This document shows, piece after piece, positions 41,141-53,440 of a DNA stretch of 64,000 bases. Under the pieces are notes generated by a model, which saw only the letters and a list, made by a program, of their open reading frames with translations, was not told the origin of the DNA and ran no database searches. Origin of the DNA: Miscanthus floridulus (taxonomy: Eukaryota; Streptophyta; Magnoliopsida; Poales; Poaceae); assembly GCF_019320115.1 (NCBI RefSeq), contig NC_089584.1:103849208-103913207 (forward strand), in the 5' to 3' direction. Position 1 is the first letter of the stretch. Every line of letters starts with the position of its first letter. The translations under genes and the position numbers were made by a program.

Positions 41141-41933
41141 AGCCTTTAAGTCCCAAACAAGTTGGGGTAGGCTAGAGTTGAAACCCAACAGAAGCAATCA
41201 AGGTTCAGGCACGTGAATAGCTGTCTTCCAAGCACTCCTATCTAAGGCTAAGTCTTTGGGTATATTCCATCCTTTCAAGTCTCCTTTTATTGCCTCTACC
41301 CAAGTCAACTTCGGTCTTCCTCTGCCTCTCTTCACGTTACTGTCCTGACTTAGGATTCCACTACGCACCGGTGCATTTGGAGGTCTCCGTTGCACATGTC
41401 CAAACCATCTCAACCGGTGTTGGACAAGCTTTTCTTCAATTGGCGCTACCCCTAATCTCTCACGTATATCATCGTTCCGAACTCGATCCCTTCTTGTATG
41501 ACCGCAAATCCAACGCAACATACGTATTTCCGCGACACTTAGCTGTTGAATATGTCGTCTTTTCGTAGGCCAACATTCTGCACCATACAACATAGCAGGT
41601 CTAATCGCCGTCCTATAAAACTTGCCTTTTAGCTTCTGTGGTACCCTTTTGTCACATAGGACACCAGACGCTTGCCGCCACTTCATCCACCCTGCTTTGA
41701 TTCTATGGCTAACATCTTCATCAATATCCCCGTCCCTCTGTAGCATTGATCCTAAATATCGAAAGGTATCCTTCCTAGGCACTACTTGACCTTCCAAACT
41801 AACATCTTCCTCCTCCCGAGTAGTAGTGCCGAAGTCACATCTCATATACTCAGTTTTAGTTCTACTAAGTCTAAAACCTTTGGACTCCAAAGTCTCCTGC
41901 CATAACTCCAATTTCTGATTCACTCCTGTCCGG
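41108..41933 (-). mobile_element. 5'-truncated RTE-type LINE
   Basis: Minus strand: end of the reverse transcriptase ORF (next entry), then a 3' UTR (CAACTTGTTTGGGACTTAAAGG) and a (GTT)n tail at 41108-41140. That tail and UTR are typical of plant RTE LINEs. It inserted in LTR3 and removed about five bases of the target. It belongs to the same family as the copy in the NOP2 intron. Confidence 0.92.
41198..41923 (-). pseudogene. C-terminal part of an RTE LINE reverse transcriptase
   Basis: 242 codons without a break: [136 protein letters not shown]. This is the thumb and C-terminal region after the catalytic FADD motif. The N-terminal RT core and endonuclease are missing by 5' truncation. The open frame suggests a fairly young insertion. 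Confidence 0.9.
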
Positions 41934-41970
41934 TTAAAAATCTACAAACCAACTAGAGCAATTTGATAAG

Positions 41971-42270
41971 TTTCCTCCAATCTCTTCCACACCTCATTAG
42001 CTCTCTCACAATCCTTGATTTGCTCAAACACCTTGGAATCAATGGCATTGTATATGGTGTTGAGAACCATTGTATTGCATTGCTTGTTGGTCTTGTCTTG
42101 GTTGGTGAGATTGTCGGGCTCAATGATAGCATAGTCACTCTTGTTCACATCCCATACTTGATCATTGATTGAACCAAGATACATCCTCATCTTTCTCTTC
42201 CAATAATCATAGCATGTGCCATCAAAGAATGGTGGTTTGCCCCCACATGGTTGAACACAACTTCAGCCAT
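41971..42270 (-). pseudogene. 5' gag remnant of the left Sirevirus B unit
   Basis: Starts MAEVVFNHV at 42270 and then loses frame. It has five Cs at 42240-42244, where the right unit (50790-50797) has six. The rest reads RMYLGSINDQVWDVNKSDYA and VFEQIKDCERANEVWKRLEE, almost identical to the right-hand gag. It is cut at 41971 by the junction with LTR3. Confidence 0.88.
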
Positions 42271-42310
42271 AATTTTACACCAAGGTTGTTAAGCCTTCAA
42301 TCAAATGGTG

Positions 42311-42328
42311 ACCATGGCTCTGATACCA
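42311..42328 (-). other. Primer-binding site of the left Sirevirus B unit
   Basis: Minus strand TGGTATCAGAGCCATGGT, the standard initiator-Met tRNA primer site of plant Copia elements, two bases from LTR2. Confidence 0.95.
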
Positions 42329-42330
42329 CT

Positions 42331-44384
42331 TGTAAGGTCCTAATATGGCTAGAGGGGGGGGGTGAATAGCCTATTAAAAATCTACAAACCAACTAGAGCA
42401 ATTTGATTAGTATGACAAATAGCGAAAAACAAACTTGCTCTAGCTCTACAAGGGTTGCAAGCCACCTATCCAACAATTCTAGTTACTATGATCACTAGAC
42501 ACACAATTTACTAAGTCACTACTCACTAAGAGCTCTCACACTTGCTACACTAAAGAGCTCCACTAGATGAACTTAAGCTACAAAGCAAGCTCTCAATTAT
42601 AGCTACACTAAAGAGCTTACTACAACTAGTTTGCGGGTATGTAAATGAGTAAGTAAGGTGATTATACCACCATGTAGAGGAGTGAACCAATAACAAGATG
42701 AATACTAAATCAATCACCTGGAGAATACCAATGGGCAAGAGATAACCAATTTTTCTCCCAAGGTTCACGTGCTTGCCGGCACGCTAGTCCCCAGTTGTGT
42801 CGACCAACACTTGGTGGTTCAGTGGCTAAGAGGTGTTGCACGAACCTCGTCCACACAATTGGACACCGACAAGAACCTACCCACAAGTGAGGTAACTCAA
42901 TGACACTGAGCACTCCACTAGAGTTACCTTTCGGCGCTCCACCGGGGAAGGCACAAGACCCCTCACAATCACCACTGATCAGAGCCAGAGACAATCACCG
43001 ACCTCCACTCGATGATCCTTCGCTGCTCCAAGCCATCTAGGTGGCGGCAACCACCAAGAGTAACAAGTGAATCCCACAGTGAAACACGAACACCAAGTGC
43101 CTCTAGATGCAATCACTCAAGCAATGCACTTGGATTCTCTCTCAATCTCACAAAGATGATGAATCAACAATGTAGATGAGTGGGAGGGCTTTGGCTAAGC
43201 TCACAATTTTTTGTAGGTCAATGCAAATGGCCAAGAGAGTGAGCTAGAGCTGGCCAAATGGTCTTTATAGACACCCCAAACAATAGAGCCATTGGCTCAA
43301 TTATTGGGATGATTGCAGGACGACCGGACGTGTAGGTCGTGTGCACTGGATGTGTCTGGTGTGGTGACTGGACACATCCGGTCACTGCGTCCGATCATAG
43401 CCTGACTACCATGTGTCCCTTTCAAATTGTTTTGCCATTCGTGCCTAACAGCTATCTCTGCGTGATCGGATGCGCTATTAGAAAATGACAGGACGCGGGA
43501 GACGCAACGTCCGGTCGAGTCCAGAGAGCTCCTAGAGCTGCTCTAGGTCGACCGGATGCGTTTGGTCACACCTGACCGGATGCTCCCAGTGTCCGATCAA
43601 TTATAGCGCTGAAAACTCGAGTCATGCTGGTTCACACCAGACGCGTCCGATCGAGTCTAGAGAGCTCCCAGAGCTGCTCAACTGCGACCAGTCCTCTCTA
43701 GACCAATACCCGCGCCACACTTCACCTCGATCGGACGCTAAACAGTGATTGTTCAGCGTCCAATCATTGCTATGACCTAGAGTCCGGTCACCTCGTCAAC
43801 TCTGCCGTGCCTGGCCAGAATACCAGACGCGTCCGGTATGGATATCGGACACGTCCGGTCCTCACATCGGACGCTCGATCACCCCGTGGCTAGCACATTC
43901 AACTCCTTTTCAACTCTATCTTCTTTACCCTTGCTCAAATGTGCCAACCACCAAGTGTATCACCTTGTGCACATGTGTTAGCATATTTTCACAAATGTTT
44001 TCAAGGGTGTTAGCACTCCCTAGATCCTAAATGCATATGCAATGAGTTAGAGCATCTAGTGGCACTTTGATAACCGCATTTCAATACGTTTCACCCTCTT
44101 AATAGTACGACTATCGATCCTAAATATGATCACACTCACTAAGTGTCTCGATCACCAAAACGAAAAAGCTCCTATCAAGTTTCACCTTTGCCTTGAGCTT
44201 TTTGTTTTTCTTTCTTCTTTTCCAAGTCCAAGCATTTTATCATCACCATGCCATCACCATCATCATGTCATGATCTTCATTTGCTTATCACTTGGAGTAG
44301 TGCTACCTATCTCATAATTACTTTGATAAACTAGGTTAGCACTTAGGGTTTCATCAATTTGCCAAAACCAAACTAGAGCTTTCA
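42331..44384 (-). repeat. LTR2 of Sirevirus B
   Basis: 2,054 bp, TGTAAGG to CTTTCA in plus orientation. Contains the G-run block near its start and a dense set of GGACGCGTCC-like palindromes at 43320-43880. By eye, about 3-4% different from LTR1 over the first 450 bases. Its neighbour on the right is the polypurine tract of the right unit. Confidence 0.93.
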
Positions 44385-44400
44385 ATCTCCCCCTTTTTGG
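44385..44400 (-). other. Polypurine tract of Sirevirus B
   Basis: Minus strand CCAAAAAGGGGGAGAT directly before TGAAAG of LTR2. Confidence 0.9.
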
Positions 44401-45535
44401 TAATTGATGACAACCCTTTCATCAAAGATATGAATTGAAATTCATATGAATCCATGTTGCTTGCCCAAGCATATTTAGCCATGTGTAAAAGGATATGGAC
44501 AAGTTTCATGAATCCCAAATGGTAGCAATTGCTCCCCCTACATATGTGCTAAGAGTTTGGATTGTAGCTTGCACATATGCTTAGATAGGAAATATAGGAG
44601 ACAATGTCTACCAAATGATGCTAAGGTATAAGAGATGGACCTTTGAAGCGTGATACCAATCGAAGTGCACCAATATACCATCCTTAGCACCATTAGTAAC
44701 TAGACATACACAAAAACTAGAATACCCCATGAGATCAATATTAGAAGCAAGGGTCTAGTTTCCATAAAATGAACATAAGTCTAGTTACTTAACCTATGCA
44801 TGCTAGTTTTTCATTTCATCATTCAAACCTACAACTAGCATACACCACACAAGCATGGATATTGAAATTTAAAACTTGTGCCATGCAAGCAAATATATGA
44901 AATGCACATTCAAATGCAACATACAAGTTTATGAGCTTGCTCCTCCTACTTGTGTACAATTTTGATTGATCCCCTTACAATGTCATTTCATTTGTTTGCT
45001 CCCTCTATCTTACTATCTTTGTGAATTTCTCTCCCCCTTTGTCAACAATTAGCACAAAAGGTGAGCTCAAATTTTAGATAGGTTGGGGTGAAACCATGTG
45101 AAGTGAGGATCATTTTCCCAATTTGGTTCAATCTAGATCACTTGCAAAAGATATTTAACTCGGTTTGATCCAAGGGCAAGCTTCTTCACACCTCCAAAAG
45201 AGGGTTATCATGCACCATGTTGAGTTAAACACTTAGTAGCTCATTTTCTAGATTAAGCACTAGGTTTACAAGCCCACAAACATGTCATATGCTACCACTA
45301 GATCATTTCAAGCATACAAGCAATAGTGGTACCATACAAGCATCAAATTCATTTGATTTTCATGAATGAGCCTAAGACATGATAGGAATGACTAGATGCA
45401 CTAAATAAGTCCTTAGCAATGGATGAATGACATGTCAATCAACTTTACCTTGCTTTGCTCGAAGGAGAGGCATGTCATATAAGTGGGGGGTGCATCAACA
45501 CATATTTGAGAAATCCAATATGTTCAACTCATTCC
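44401..45535 (-). other. 3' untranslated interior of Sirevirus B
   Basis: About 1.1 kb between the end of pol and the polypurine tract. No coding frame; unlike Sireviruses A and C it holds no extra ORF. Confidence 0.7.
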
Positions 45536-46860
45536 TTAGCTTGCAAAACTTTTCTCATCTAATGGCTTGGTGAATATATTGGCTAGTTGATCTTCGGTGC
45601 CCACACTCTCAATGCAAATGTCCCCTTTTTGTTGGTGATCTCTTATGAAATGGTGGCGGACATCAATGTGCTTTGTTCTTGCATGTTGAACCGGGTTGTT
45701 GGTTAACTTGATTGCACTCTCATTGTCACATAGCAATGACACTTTCTTGAACTTGATTCCAAAGTCACTCAAAGTAGCCTTCATCCAAAGTAATTGAGCA
45801 CAACAACTACCAGCCGAAATGTACTCCGCTTCGGCGGTTGAAAGTGCTACACTATTTTGCTTCTTTGATGACCAAGACACAAGTGATCTTCCCAATAGTT
45901 GACATGTGCCCGATGTGCTCTTTCTCTCAACTTTGCATCCCACATAATCGGAGTCCGAATATCCAATCAACTCAAATCTTGCTCCCTTGGGATACCACAA
46001 TCCAACATTTTGTGTATGCTTCAAGTACCTCAATATTCTCTTTGTAGCCTTCAAATGACTTTCTCTTGGTGAGGCTTGAAATCTTGCACACATGCATACA
46101 CTAAACATGACATCCGGCCTTGATGCGGTCACATAGAGTAGGCTTCCAATCATAGACCGATATAATTTTTGATCCATCATATTGCCTCTTGCATCACTAT
46201 CCAAGATACCATTTGTCCCCATTGGTGTACTAATAGCTTTGCTATCACTCATGCCAAACTTCTTGATCATGTCCTTGATATACTTGCCTTGACTCATAAA
46301 TGTACCATTCTTAATTGCTTGATTTGAAAACCAAGGAAGTAACTTAACTCTCCAATCATGGACATCTCAAACTCACTTGCCATCATCTTGCCAAACTCCT
46401 CACAAAAATCTTAGTTTGTTGACCCAAATATGATATCATCAACATAGATTTACAATACAAACAAGTCATTTCCAAGCTTCTTGGTGAAGAGAGTGGTGTC
46501 AACCTTTCCCATTTTGAATCCCTTAGAGAGTAGGAAATCTCTCAATCTCTCATACCATGCTCTTGGTGCTTGTTTCAATCCATACAAAGCCTTTCTTAAC
46601 TTGTAAACATGGTTGGGTTTCTTTTCATCTTCAAAACTGGGAGGTTGCTCAACATACACAAGCTCATTGATGTACCCATTGAGAAATGCACTCTTCACAT
46701 CCATTTGGTACAACTTGATGTTGTGGGCACAAGCATAGGCTAACAAGATCCTAATTGCTTCCAATCTTGCAACTAGGGGCATATGTTTCTCTAAAGTCAA
46801 GACCTTCAACTTGAGTGTAACCTTGAGCCACTAATCTTGCTTTGTTCCTTATTACTATGC
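45536..46860 (-). pseudogene. Sirevirus B reverse transcriptase and RNase H
   Basis: Minus strand. 46860-46450 reads [57 protein letters not shown] (RT palm). A TAA (46450-46452) falls just before IYVDDIIFGS, the YVDD catalytic motif. 46297-45536 continues with TPMGTNGILD, YRSMIGSLLYVTASRPDVMF and RNase H (VALSTAEAEYISAGSCCAQL, ending in the IFTKPLDEKSF motif). Several stops and shifts inactivate it. Confidence 0.9.
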
Positions 46861-47415
46861 CATCTTGATCTTGCTTGTTTCTAAAGACCCTATTTGGTTC
46901 CAATCACATTGTGTCCCTTTGGTCTCTCTACTAATTCTCATACTTGATTTCTCGTGAAGTTATTCAATTCTTCATGCATAGCATTCACCCAATTAACATC
47001 CTTCAATGCTTCATCTATCTTCTTTGGTTCAATGGATGACACAAATGAGAAATGATCACAAAATGATGCCAATCTAGATCTTGTTTGTACACCTCTAGAA
47101 ATATCACTAATTATAGAGTCCAAAGGATGATCTCTTGCGACATTGGTTGGTTGGAGCACTTGCATTTGATTGCTTGCATTTGATCGATCAGTTGGTTAAG
47201 ATGATGAACTAGCCACTTGTTGTTGATCTTGCACTTTGTCAACACTAGCACTTGCTTGACTTTGATCTTGAGAACCACTAGCTTGTACATTTGAGTTAGA
47301 GAGCACTTGATTCTTGTCATCTTCAACATCAATCACCTCTCTAGGTCTTATATCACCAATGTCCATGTTCTTCATTGCATTGACTAATTGAGTGCCTCTC
47401 ACATCATCTAGATTC

Positions 47416-48479
47416 TCATCTTCCTCTTGGAACCATTTGTTTCATCAAATTCACATCATGAACCTCCTCAAGAGTACCACTAGCCAAATTCCAAACTCTA
47501 TATGCCTTGCTAGTAGTGGAGTAACCAAGCAAGAAACCTTCATCACATTTCTTTTCAAACTTGCTCAATCTAGTGCCTTTCTTCAATATGTAGCATTTAC
47601 AACCAAAAACCCAAAAGTATGCTATGTTGGGCTTTCTTCCATTCAATAGCTCATAAGGTGTCTTCTCCATCATGGGGTGACAATAGAGTCGGTTGCTATA
47701 GTAGCAAGCCATGTTGATTGCTTCGGCCCAAAATGAATGACTCACATTGTACTCACTCAACATTGATCTTGCCATGTCAATGAGTGTTCTATTCTTCCTC
47801 TCAACAAGGCCATTTGATTGTGGAGTGTACTTGGCTCGAGAATTGATGTCTAATTCCAAACTCATCACATAAATCATCCACTCTTGTGTTCTTGAACTCA
47901 CTTCCATTGTCACTTCTCACTTTCTTGATGGTTGTTTCAAACTCATTATGAATTCTCTTGATGAATGTCTTGAAGATTGCAAACACATCACTCTTGTCAA
48001 CTAAGAAAGAACACCCATGTGTATCTAGTGAAATCATCCACAATCACAAATCCATATTTGTCTCCACCAATGCTAGTGTATGTGGTTGGTCCAAACAAGT
48101 CTATGTGCACCAACTCAAATGCCTTAGATGTGCTCATCATGCTCTTCTTAGGATGTGTGTTACCAACTTGCTTTCCGGCTTGACATGCACTACATAGCTT
48201 ATCTTTCTCAAATGTGACATCTTTCAAGCCTCTAACTAAGTCATGCTTGATCAACTTGTTCAATTGTTTCATTCCAACATGACCAAGCCTTCTATGCCAT
48301 AACCAACCCATGCTAGACTTAGTGAGCAAACATGTTGACAATTGAGCTTCTTTAGTATTGAAATCAACCAAGTATAGATTCTCATATCTAAATCCTTTGA
48401 ATATCAAGTTAGAGCCATCTACACTTATGATATCTACATCATCCACACCAAATATGCACTTGAAACCAAGATCACACAA
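47416..48479 (-). pseudogene. Sirevirus B integrase
   Basis: Pre-integrase zinc motif: WLWHRRLGHVGM with KLCSACQAGKQ (HHCC). Then the core: VHIDLFGPT with the first Asp, VRSDNGSEFKN with the second, and QSNGLVERKNRTLID with the Glu. A frame change occurs near 47800-47860. The C-terminal part reads GCKCYILKKGTRLSKFEKKC. The order protease-integrase-RT identifies the Copia superfamily. Confidence 0.9.
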
Positions 48480-48716
48480 TTAAGCTACCGACAATAGGTT
48501 GAAGTTCAAGCTCTCTACTAGTAGCACATTGGAAATGCTCAAGTCATTGGATATTGCAATCTTACCAAGCCCTTTGACCTTGCCTTTGCCATTGTCACCA
48601 AATGTGATACTATCAATCCCATTGCTCTTATTTTCATTGATTGAATTGAACATTCTTGGATCACCGGTCATGTGTTGTGTGCACCCACTATCAAGCACCC
48701 AATGCCTTCCTCCAGC
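48480..48716 (-). pseudogene. Sirevirus B protease
   Basis: VLDSGCTQHMTGDPRMF holds the Asp-Ser-Gly active site of Copia proteases, followed by the ITFGDNGKGKVKGLGKI strand. It lies directly upstream of integrase with a stop between. Confidence 0.88.
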
Positions 48717-48741
48717 TTTATAATTGACCTACAAAAGAAGA

Positions 48742-50822
48742 TCAATTCTTTTTAGGTACCCAAACTTGCTTGGGTCCTTGAAGGTTAGTTACCAAGGTCT
48801 TTGGTACCCAAATGGCCTTCTTCTTTGGGCCCACAATTGGTGTACCAATGAACTTAGCCTTCACACCATTGGCACCCTTAACAAGCATGTAACAAGAATC
48901 AAATCTAATTGAGGATACATTAGGTAGCTTGTTCTTGTTAGTCTTGCAATATTGCTCTATATGCCCAACTTGCTTGCATCTATTACAAAACCGACCATTG
49001 CCCTTCACAAAGCTAGCTTTGGGAGTGACAAAGGCCATCTTGCCTTTCTTGGGGGTATAGCCTAATCCCTCTTTGTTGAGAGAAAACCTTTGGCTACCCA
49101 AGCACTTTAGCAAGCGGGCATCTCCACCATAGGCATTGCCTAAGGCACGAGTGAGCTCATTTACCTCCTTCTTGAGGGTCTCATTTTCCACCATTAGTGA
49201 GGCATCACAAGTGAAACCATCACTCAAAGGTGAAGTTGAAGTAGAAGTGCTACAAGAAGGGTTAGTGGGAGCAACTACAATGGGCTTATAAAAAGATTCA
49301 ATCAATAATATCACATGTTAGTCCCACATCACAAGACACAATCACTTGCTCCTTCTTGGCTTCCTCCTTCTTGACTTGCTCGATGAGAGAGGAGTGAGCC
49401 TTTTCAAGCTTAGAGTGAGCTTTGCCAAGCTTCTCATGGGCTTCTATTAGCCTCTCATGAGTGGCACTTAGCTCATCAATGGATTGCTCAAGAAATTTGA
49501 CTTTCTTGCTCAATCCTTTGCACTCCTTTCTCTTCATCTCAAAGCAAGTGTGCACTTGCTCACACATGTCCATGAGCTCCTCCTTGGTGTACTCCTCATC
49601 ATCATCATCACACCTACAAGCATCACTTTCACATTCATCATCATCACTCACATCATATTTTACCTTGGTAGGCTTTGCCATGAGGCATGTCGATGGAGTG
49701 TCGAAGATGGAGGGCTTGTTGTTGATGGCGATGCTTGCTAGTGCTTTCTTGATAGATTTCTTAGCCATCATCACTAGAGCCATCACTATCTGAAGAGCCA
49801 TCACTATCCCAAGTGACCACATAGCCTCCACCCTTCTTCTTCTTTGGAAGGTCATCCTTCTTCTCCTTCTTCTCCTTCTTGTGCTTCTTCTTCTCATCCT
49901 CATCATTGTCACTATTGTAGGGACAATCTGCTACAACGTGATCGGGGCTCTTGCAATTGTAGCATCTTCTCACATATTCTTTGCTTTTGGTGTGATCTCT
50001 TCTCTTTCTTGCACCATAGCCCTTCTTCTTCATGAATTTGCCCATCTTGCGCACAAAGAGAGCCATAGCTTCATCATCAATATCACTAAGATCATCATCA
50101 TCACTTGATTCTTTCTTGGACTTATCCCTTGTTCTTGGATGATGAGCTAGCCTTGAATGCTACACTCTTCTTCTTGTCTTCTCTTCCTTCTTGTCATCCT
50201 TGTCAACCCCTCTCCTTTCCACATGGTATGTCTCTTGTGTCATGACATCACCTAGTACTTGGTTAGGGGTAATCTCTTCAATCCTCCTCTTATGATAAGC
50301 AATTTCAACATCTCAAATCTTGGAGGTAAGGCACATCAAGAACCACTGAGAGACATCATAGTCATTGATCTTCCCTCCCAAAGCCTTCAAGTCATTGACA
50401 ATCACTTGAAATCGATGGAACATCTCCGGAATGCTCTCATCTTCCTTCATATTGAAGCTTGTCAACTTGTCCTTGAGGATGTACAACTTGGCACTCTTCA
50501 CCACCGGTGTGCCCTCATAAGTTTCCTCCAATCTCTTCCACACCTCATTAGCTCTCTCACAATCCTTGATTTGCTCAAACACCTTGGAATCAATGGCATT
50601 GTATATGGTGTTGAGAGCCATTGTATTGCATTGCTTGTTGGTCTTGTCTTGGTTGGTGAGATTGTCGGGATCAATGATAGCATAGTCACTCTTGTTCACA
50701 TCCCATACTTGATCATTGATTGAACCAAGATACATCCTCATCTTTCTCTTCCAATAATCATAGCATGTGCCATCAAAGAATGGTGGTTTGCCCCCCACAT
50801 GGTTGAACACAACTTCAGCCAT
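48742..50822 (-). pseudogene. Sirevirus B gag
   Basis: Start MAEVVFNHVGGKPPFFDGTC at 50822, after the PBS and a short leader. 50822-50313 is the gag capsid-like domain (YDYWKRKMRMYLG, KLYILKDKLTSFNMKED). Two zinc knuckles follow: CYNCKSPDHVVADC near 49940 and CNRCKQVGHIEQYC near 48950. Between them are a Lys/Glu-rich stretch and a coiled-coil segment (LIEAHEKLGKAHSKLEKAHS). Two knuckles and a coiled coil are usual for long Sirevirus gags. Frames change near 50300, 49760 and 49300. Confidence 0.88.
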
Positions 50823-50862
50823 AATTTTACACCGAGGTTGTTAAGCCTTCAATCAAACGGTG

Positions 50863-50880
50863 ACCATGGCTCCAATACCA
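50863..50880 (-). other. Primer-binding site of the right Sirevirus B unit
   Basis: Minus strand TGGTATTGGAGCCATGGT. Two bases differ from the site at 42311-42328 (TTGG versus TCAG), probably point mutations. Confidence 0.92.
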
Positions 50881-50882
50881 CT

Positions 50883-52998
50883 TGTAAGGTCCTAATATGG
50901 CTAGAGGGGGGGGGGAATAGCCTATTAAAAATCTACAAACCAACTAGAGCAATTTGATTAGTATGACAAATAGCGAAAAAGCAAACTTGCTCTAGCTCTA
51001 CAAGGGTTGCAAGCCACCTATCCAACAATTCTAGTTACTATGATCACTAGACACACACTTTACTAAATCACTACTCACTAAGAGCTCTCACACTTGCTAC
51101 ACTAAAGAGCTCCACTAGATGAACTTAAGCTACAAAGCAAGCTCTCAATTCTAGCTACACTAAAGAGCTTACTACAACTAGTTTGCGGGTATGTAAATGA
51201 GTAAGTAAGGTGATTATACCGCCATGTAGAGGAGTGAACCAATGATAAGATGAATACTAAATCAATCACCTGGAGAATACCAACAGGCAAGAGACAACAA
51301 ATTTTTCTCTCGAGGTTCACGTGCTTGTCGGCATGCTAGTACCCGTTGTGTTGACCAACACTTGGTGGTTTGGCAGCTAAGAGGTGTTGCATGAACCTCG
51401 TCCACACAATTGAACACCACAAGAACCTATCCACAAGTGAGGTAACTCAATGAAATGAGCACTCCACTAGAGTTATCTTTCAGCGCTCTATCGGGGAAGG
51501 CACAAGACCCCTCACAATCACCACGATCAGAGCCGGAGACAATCAGCGACCTCCGCTCGATGATCCTCGCTGCTCCAAGCTATCTAGGTGGCAGCAACCA
51601 CCAAGAGTAACAAGTGAATCCCGTAGGGAAACACGAACACCAAGTGCCTCTAGATGCAATCACTCAAGCAATGCACTTGGATTCTCTCCCAATCTCACAA
51701 AGATGATGAATCAATGATGGAGATGAGTGGGAGGGCTTTGGCTAAGCTCACAAGGTTGCTATGTTAATGCAAATGGCCAATAGAGTGAGCTAGAGGTGGC
51801 CAAATGGTATTTATAGACACCCCCAAACAATAGAGCCATTGGCTCAATTATTGGGCTGACTGCGGGACGACCGGACGCGTAGGTCGTGTGCATCGGACGT
51901 GTCCGGTCGCTGCGTCCGGTCGTAGCTTGATTGCCATGTGTCCCTTTCAAATTGTTTAGCCATTCATGCCCAATGGCTATCTCTGAGTGATCGGAGACGC
52001 TGTTAGAAAATGACCGGACATGGGAGATGCAGCGTCCGATCGAGTCTAGAGAGCTCCCAAAGCCGCTCTGGGCTGACCGGACACGTTCGGTCACACCTGA
52101 CTAGATGCTCCCAGCATCCGATCAATTATAGCACTAAAAACCTGAGTCTTGCTGGTTCACACCGGACGCATCCGGTGTGACGACCAGACACATTCGGTCG
52201 CTGCGTTCGATCGAGTTTAGAGAGGTCCTAGAGCCGCTCAACTGCGACCGACGCATCCGGTGTGGCCGACCGAATGCACCCCTGCATTCGATCCTCTCTA
52301 GACCAACACCCGCGCCCCACTTCACCTAGACCAGATGCTAAACAGTGATGGTTCAGCGTTCGGTCATTGCTATGACCCAGAGTCTGATCACCTCATCAAC
52401 TCTACCGCGCCTGGCCAGAATACTGGACGCGTCCGGTATGGATATTGGACACGTCCGGTCATGTCGGGAAGATACCAGACGCGTCCGGTCACCTCATGAC
52501 CAACGCATTCAACTCCTTTTCAACTCTATCTTCTTTACCCTTGCTCAAATGTGCCAACCACTAAGTGTATCACCTTGTGTACATGTGTTAGCATATTTTC
52601 ACAAATGTTTTCACAGGTGTTAGCACTCCCTAGATCCTAAATGCATATGCAATGAGTTAGAGCATCTAGTGGCACTTTGATAACTACATTTCGATACGAG
52701 TTTCACTCCTCTTAATAGTACAACTATCGATCCTAAATATGATCACACTCACTAAGTGTCTCAATCACCAAAACGAAAAAGCTCCTATCAAGTTTCACCT
52801 TTGCCTTGAGCTTTTTGTTTTTCTTTCTTCTTTTCCAAGTCCAAGCATTTTATCATCACCATGCCATCACCATCATCATGTCATGATCTTCATTTGCTTT
52901 ATCACTTGGAGTAGTGCTACCTATCTCATAATTACTTTGATAAACTAGGTTAGCACTTAGGGTTTCATCAATTTGCCAAAACCAAACTAGAGCTTTTA
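50883..52998 (-). repeat. LTR1 (5' LTR) of Sirevirus B
   Basis: About 2,116 bp, aligned end to end with LTR2. Ends GCTTTTA where LTR2 has GCTTTCA. Palindrome array at 51860-52490, including GGACGCGTCC at 52425-52434. The outer flank is Sirevirus A. The flanking pentamers are AGAAT (41064-41068) and AGAAA/GAAAT at the right, close but not identical. Confidence 0.92.
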
Positions 52999-52999
52999 G

Positions 53000-53440
53000 A
53001 AATGAGGAGTTACAGGGCGGTAACGGGGCTAGGCCCAGTAATAGGTGAAACCCTAGGTCAAACAGCATGGCCAAAGGGGTGCTGACCCAGATCTACATCG
53101 GGAGTTCCGGCCCTAGGGCTGGGACTTCCGGCTGTCGGAACTTCCGGTGGACGCCGGGACTTCCAACGTAGGAACTTTAGAAACTCCCTAGCTTGATCTC
53201 ACCATGCCATATGGAGCAAAAATATGATGGACACATCATGTTCACATGTGACTAGGTTTCAAACATTCATCACAAAGCAATAGTCACATATGAAAACTAT
53301 AAATTAGATTTTTGAAAGTGTCATACAATATTTTCTCAATTCGTTTCTCCTAGCTTGTTCAAACAAAGTATGTGCAAGACATCAAGCCACGTTATGAGAA
53401 TCAATGATATTTATCTCACTCCTCAAAGCACAAAATCTTG
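53000..53440 (-). other. Sirevirus A spacer downstream of pol, with motif cluster
   Basis: Contains four GGGACTTCCGGC-type copies at 53098-53170, including the perfect hyphenated palindrome CGGAACTTCCG (53136-53146). No coding frame. Confidence 0.7.

Larger units (their letters stand above)
41069..41970 (-). repeat. Terminal remnant of LTR3, split by a LINE
   Basis: 41069-41107 repeats the TGTAAGGTCCTAATATGGCT... G-run block that begins LTR1 and LTR2. After the LINE, 41934-41970 repeats the next LTR block (AAAAATCTACAAACCAAC...). It then switches directly into gag sequence (AAGTTTCCTCC), marking a large internal deletion. Confidence 0.88.
41069..52998 (-). mobile_element. Sirevirus B tandem array: three LTRs, one full and one deleted interior
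   Basis: On the minus strand, right to left: LTR1 (50883-52998), PBS, gag-pol interior, LTR2 (42331-44384), PBS, start of gag (41971-42270), then the terminal bases of a third LTR (41069-41107 plus 41934-41970). Two complete LTRs share about 2.1 kb. LTR2 serves as 3' LTR of the right unit and 5' LTR of the left unit, the product expected from LTR-LTR recombination. The left unit lost most of gag, pol and LTR3. The array sits inside Sirevirus A. Confidence 0.88.

Noticed and set aside
40851..41156. Minus-strand frame with a run of valines
   Set aside because: It is the (GTT)n tail of the RTE LINE read in frame.
41064..53003. Exact 5-bp target duplication around the Sirevirus B array
   Set aside because: Flanks are AGAAT at the left and AGAAA or GAAAT at the right. 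Similar but not identical, so not claimed.
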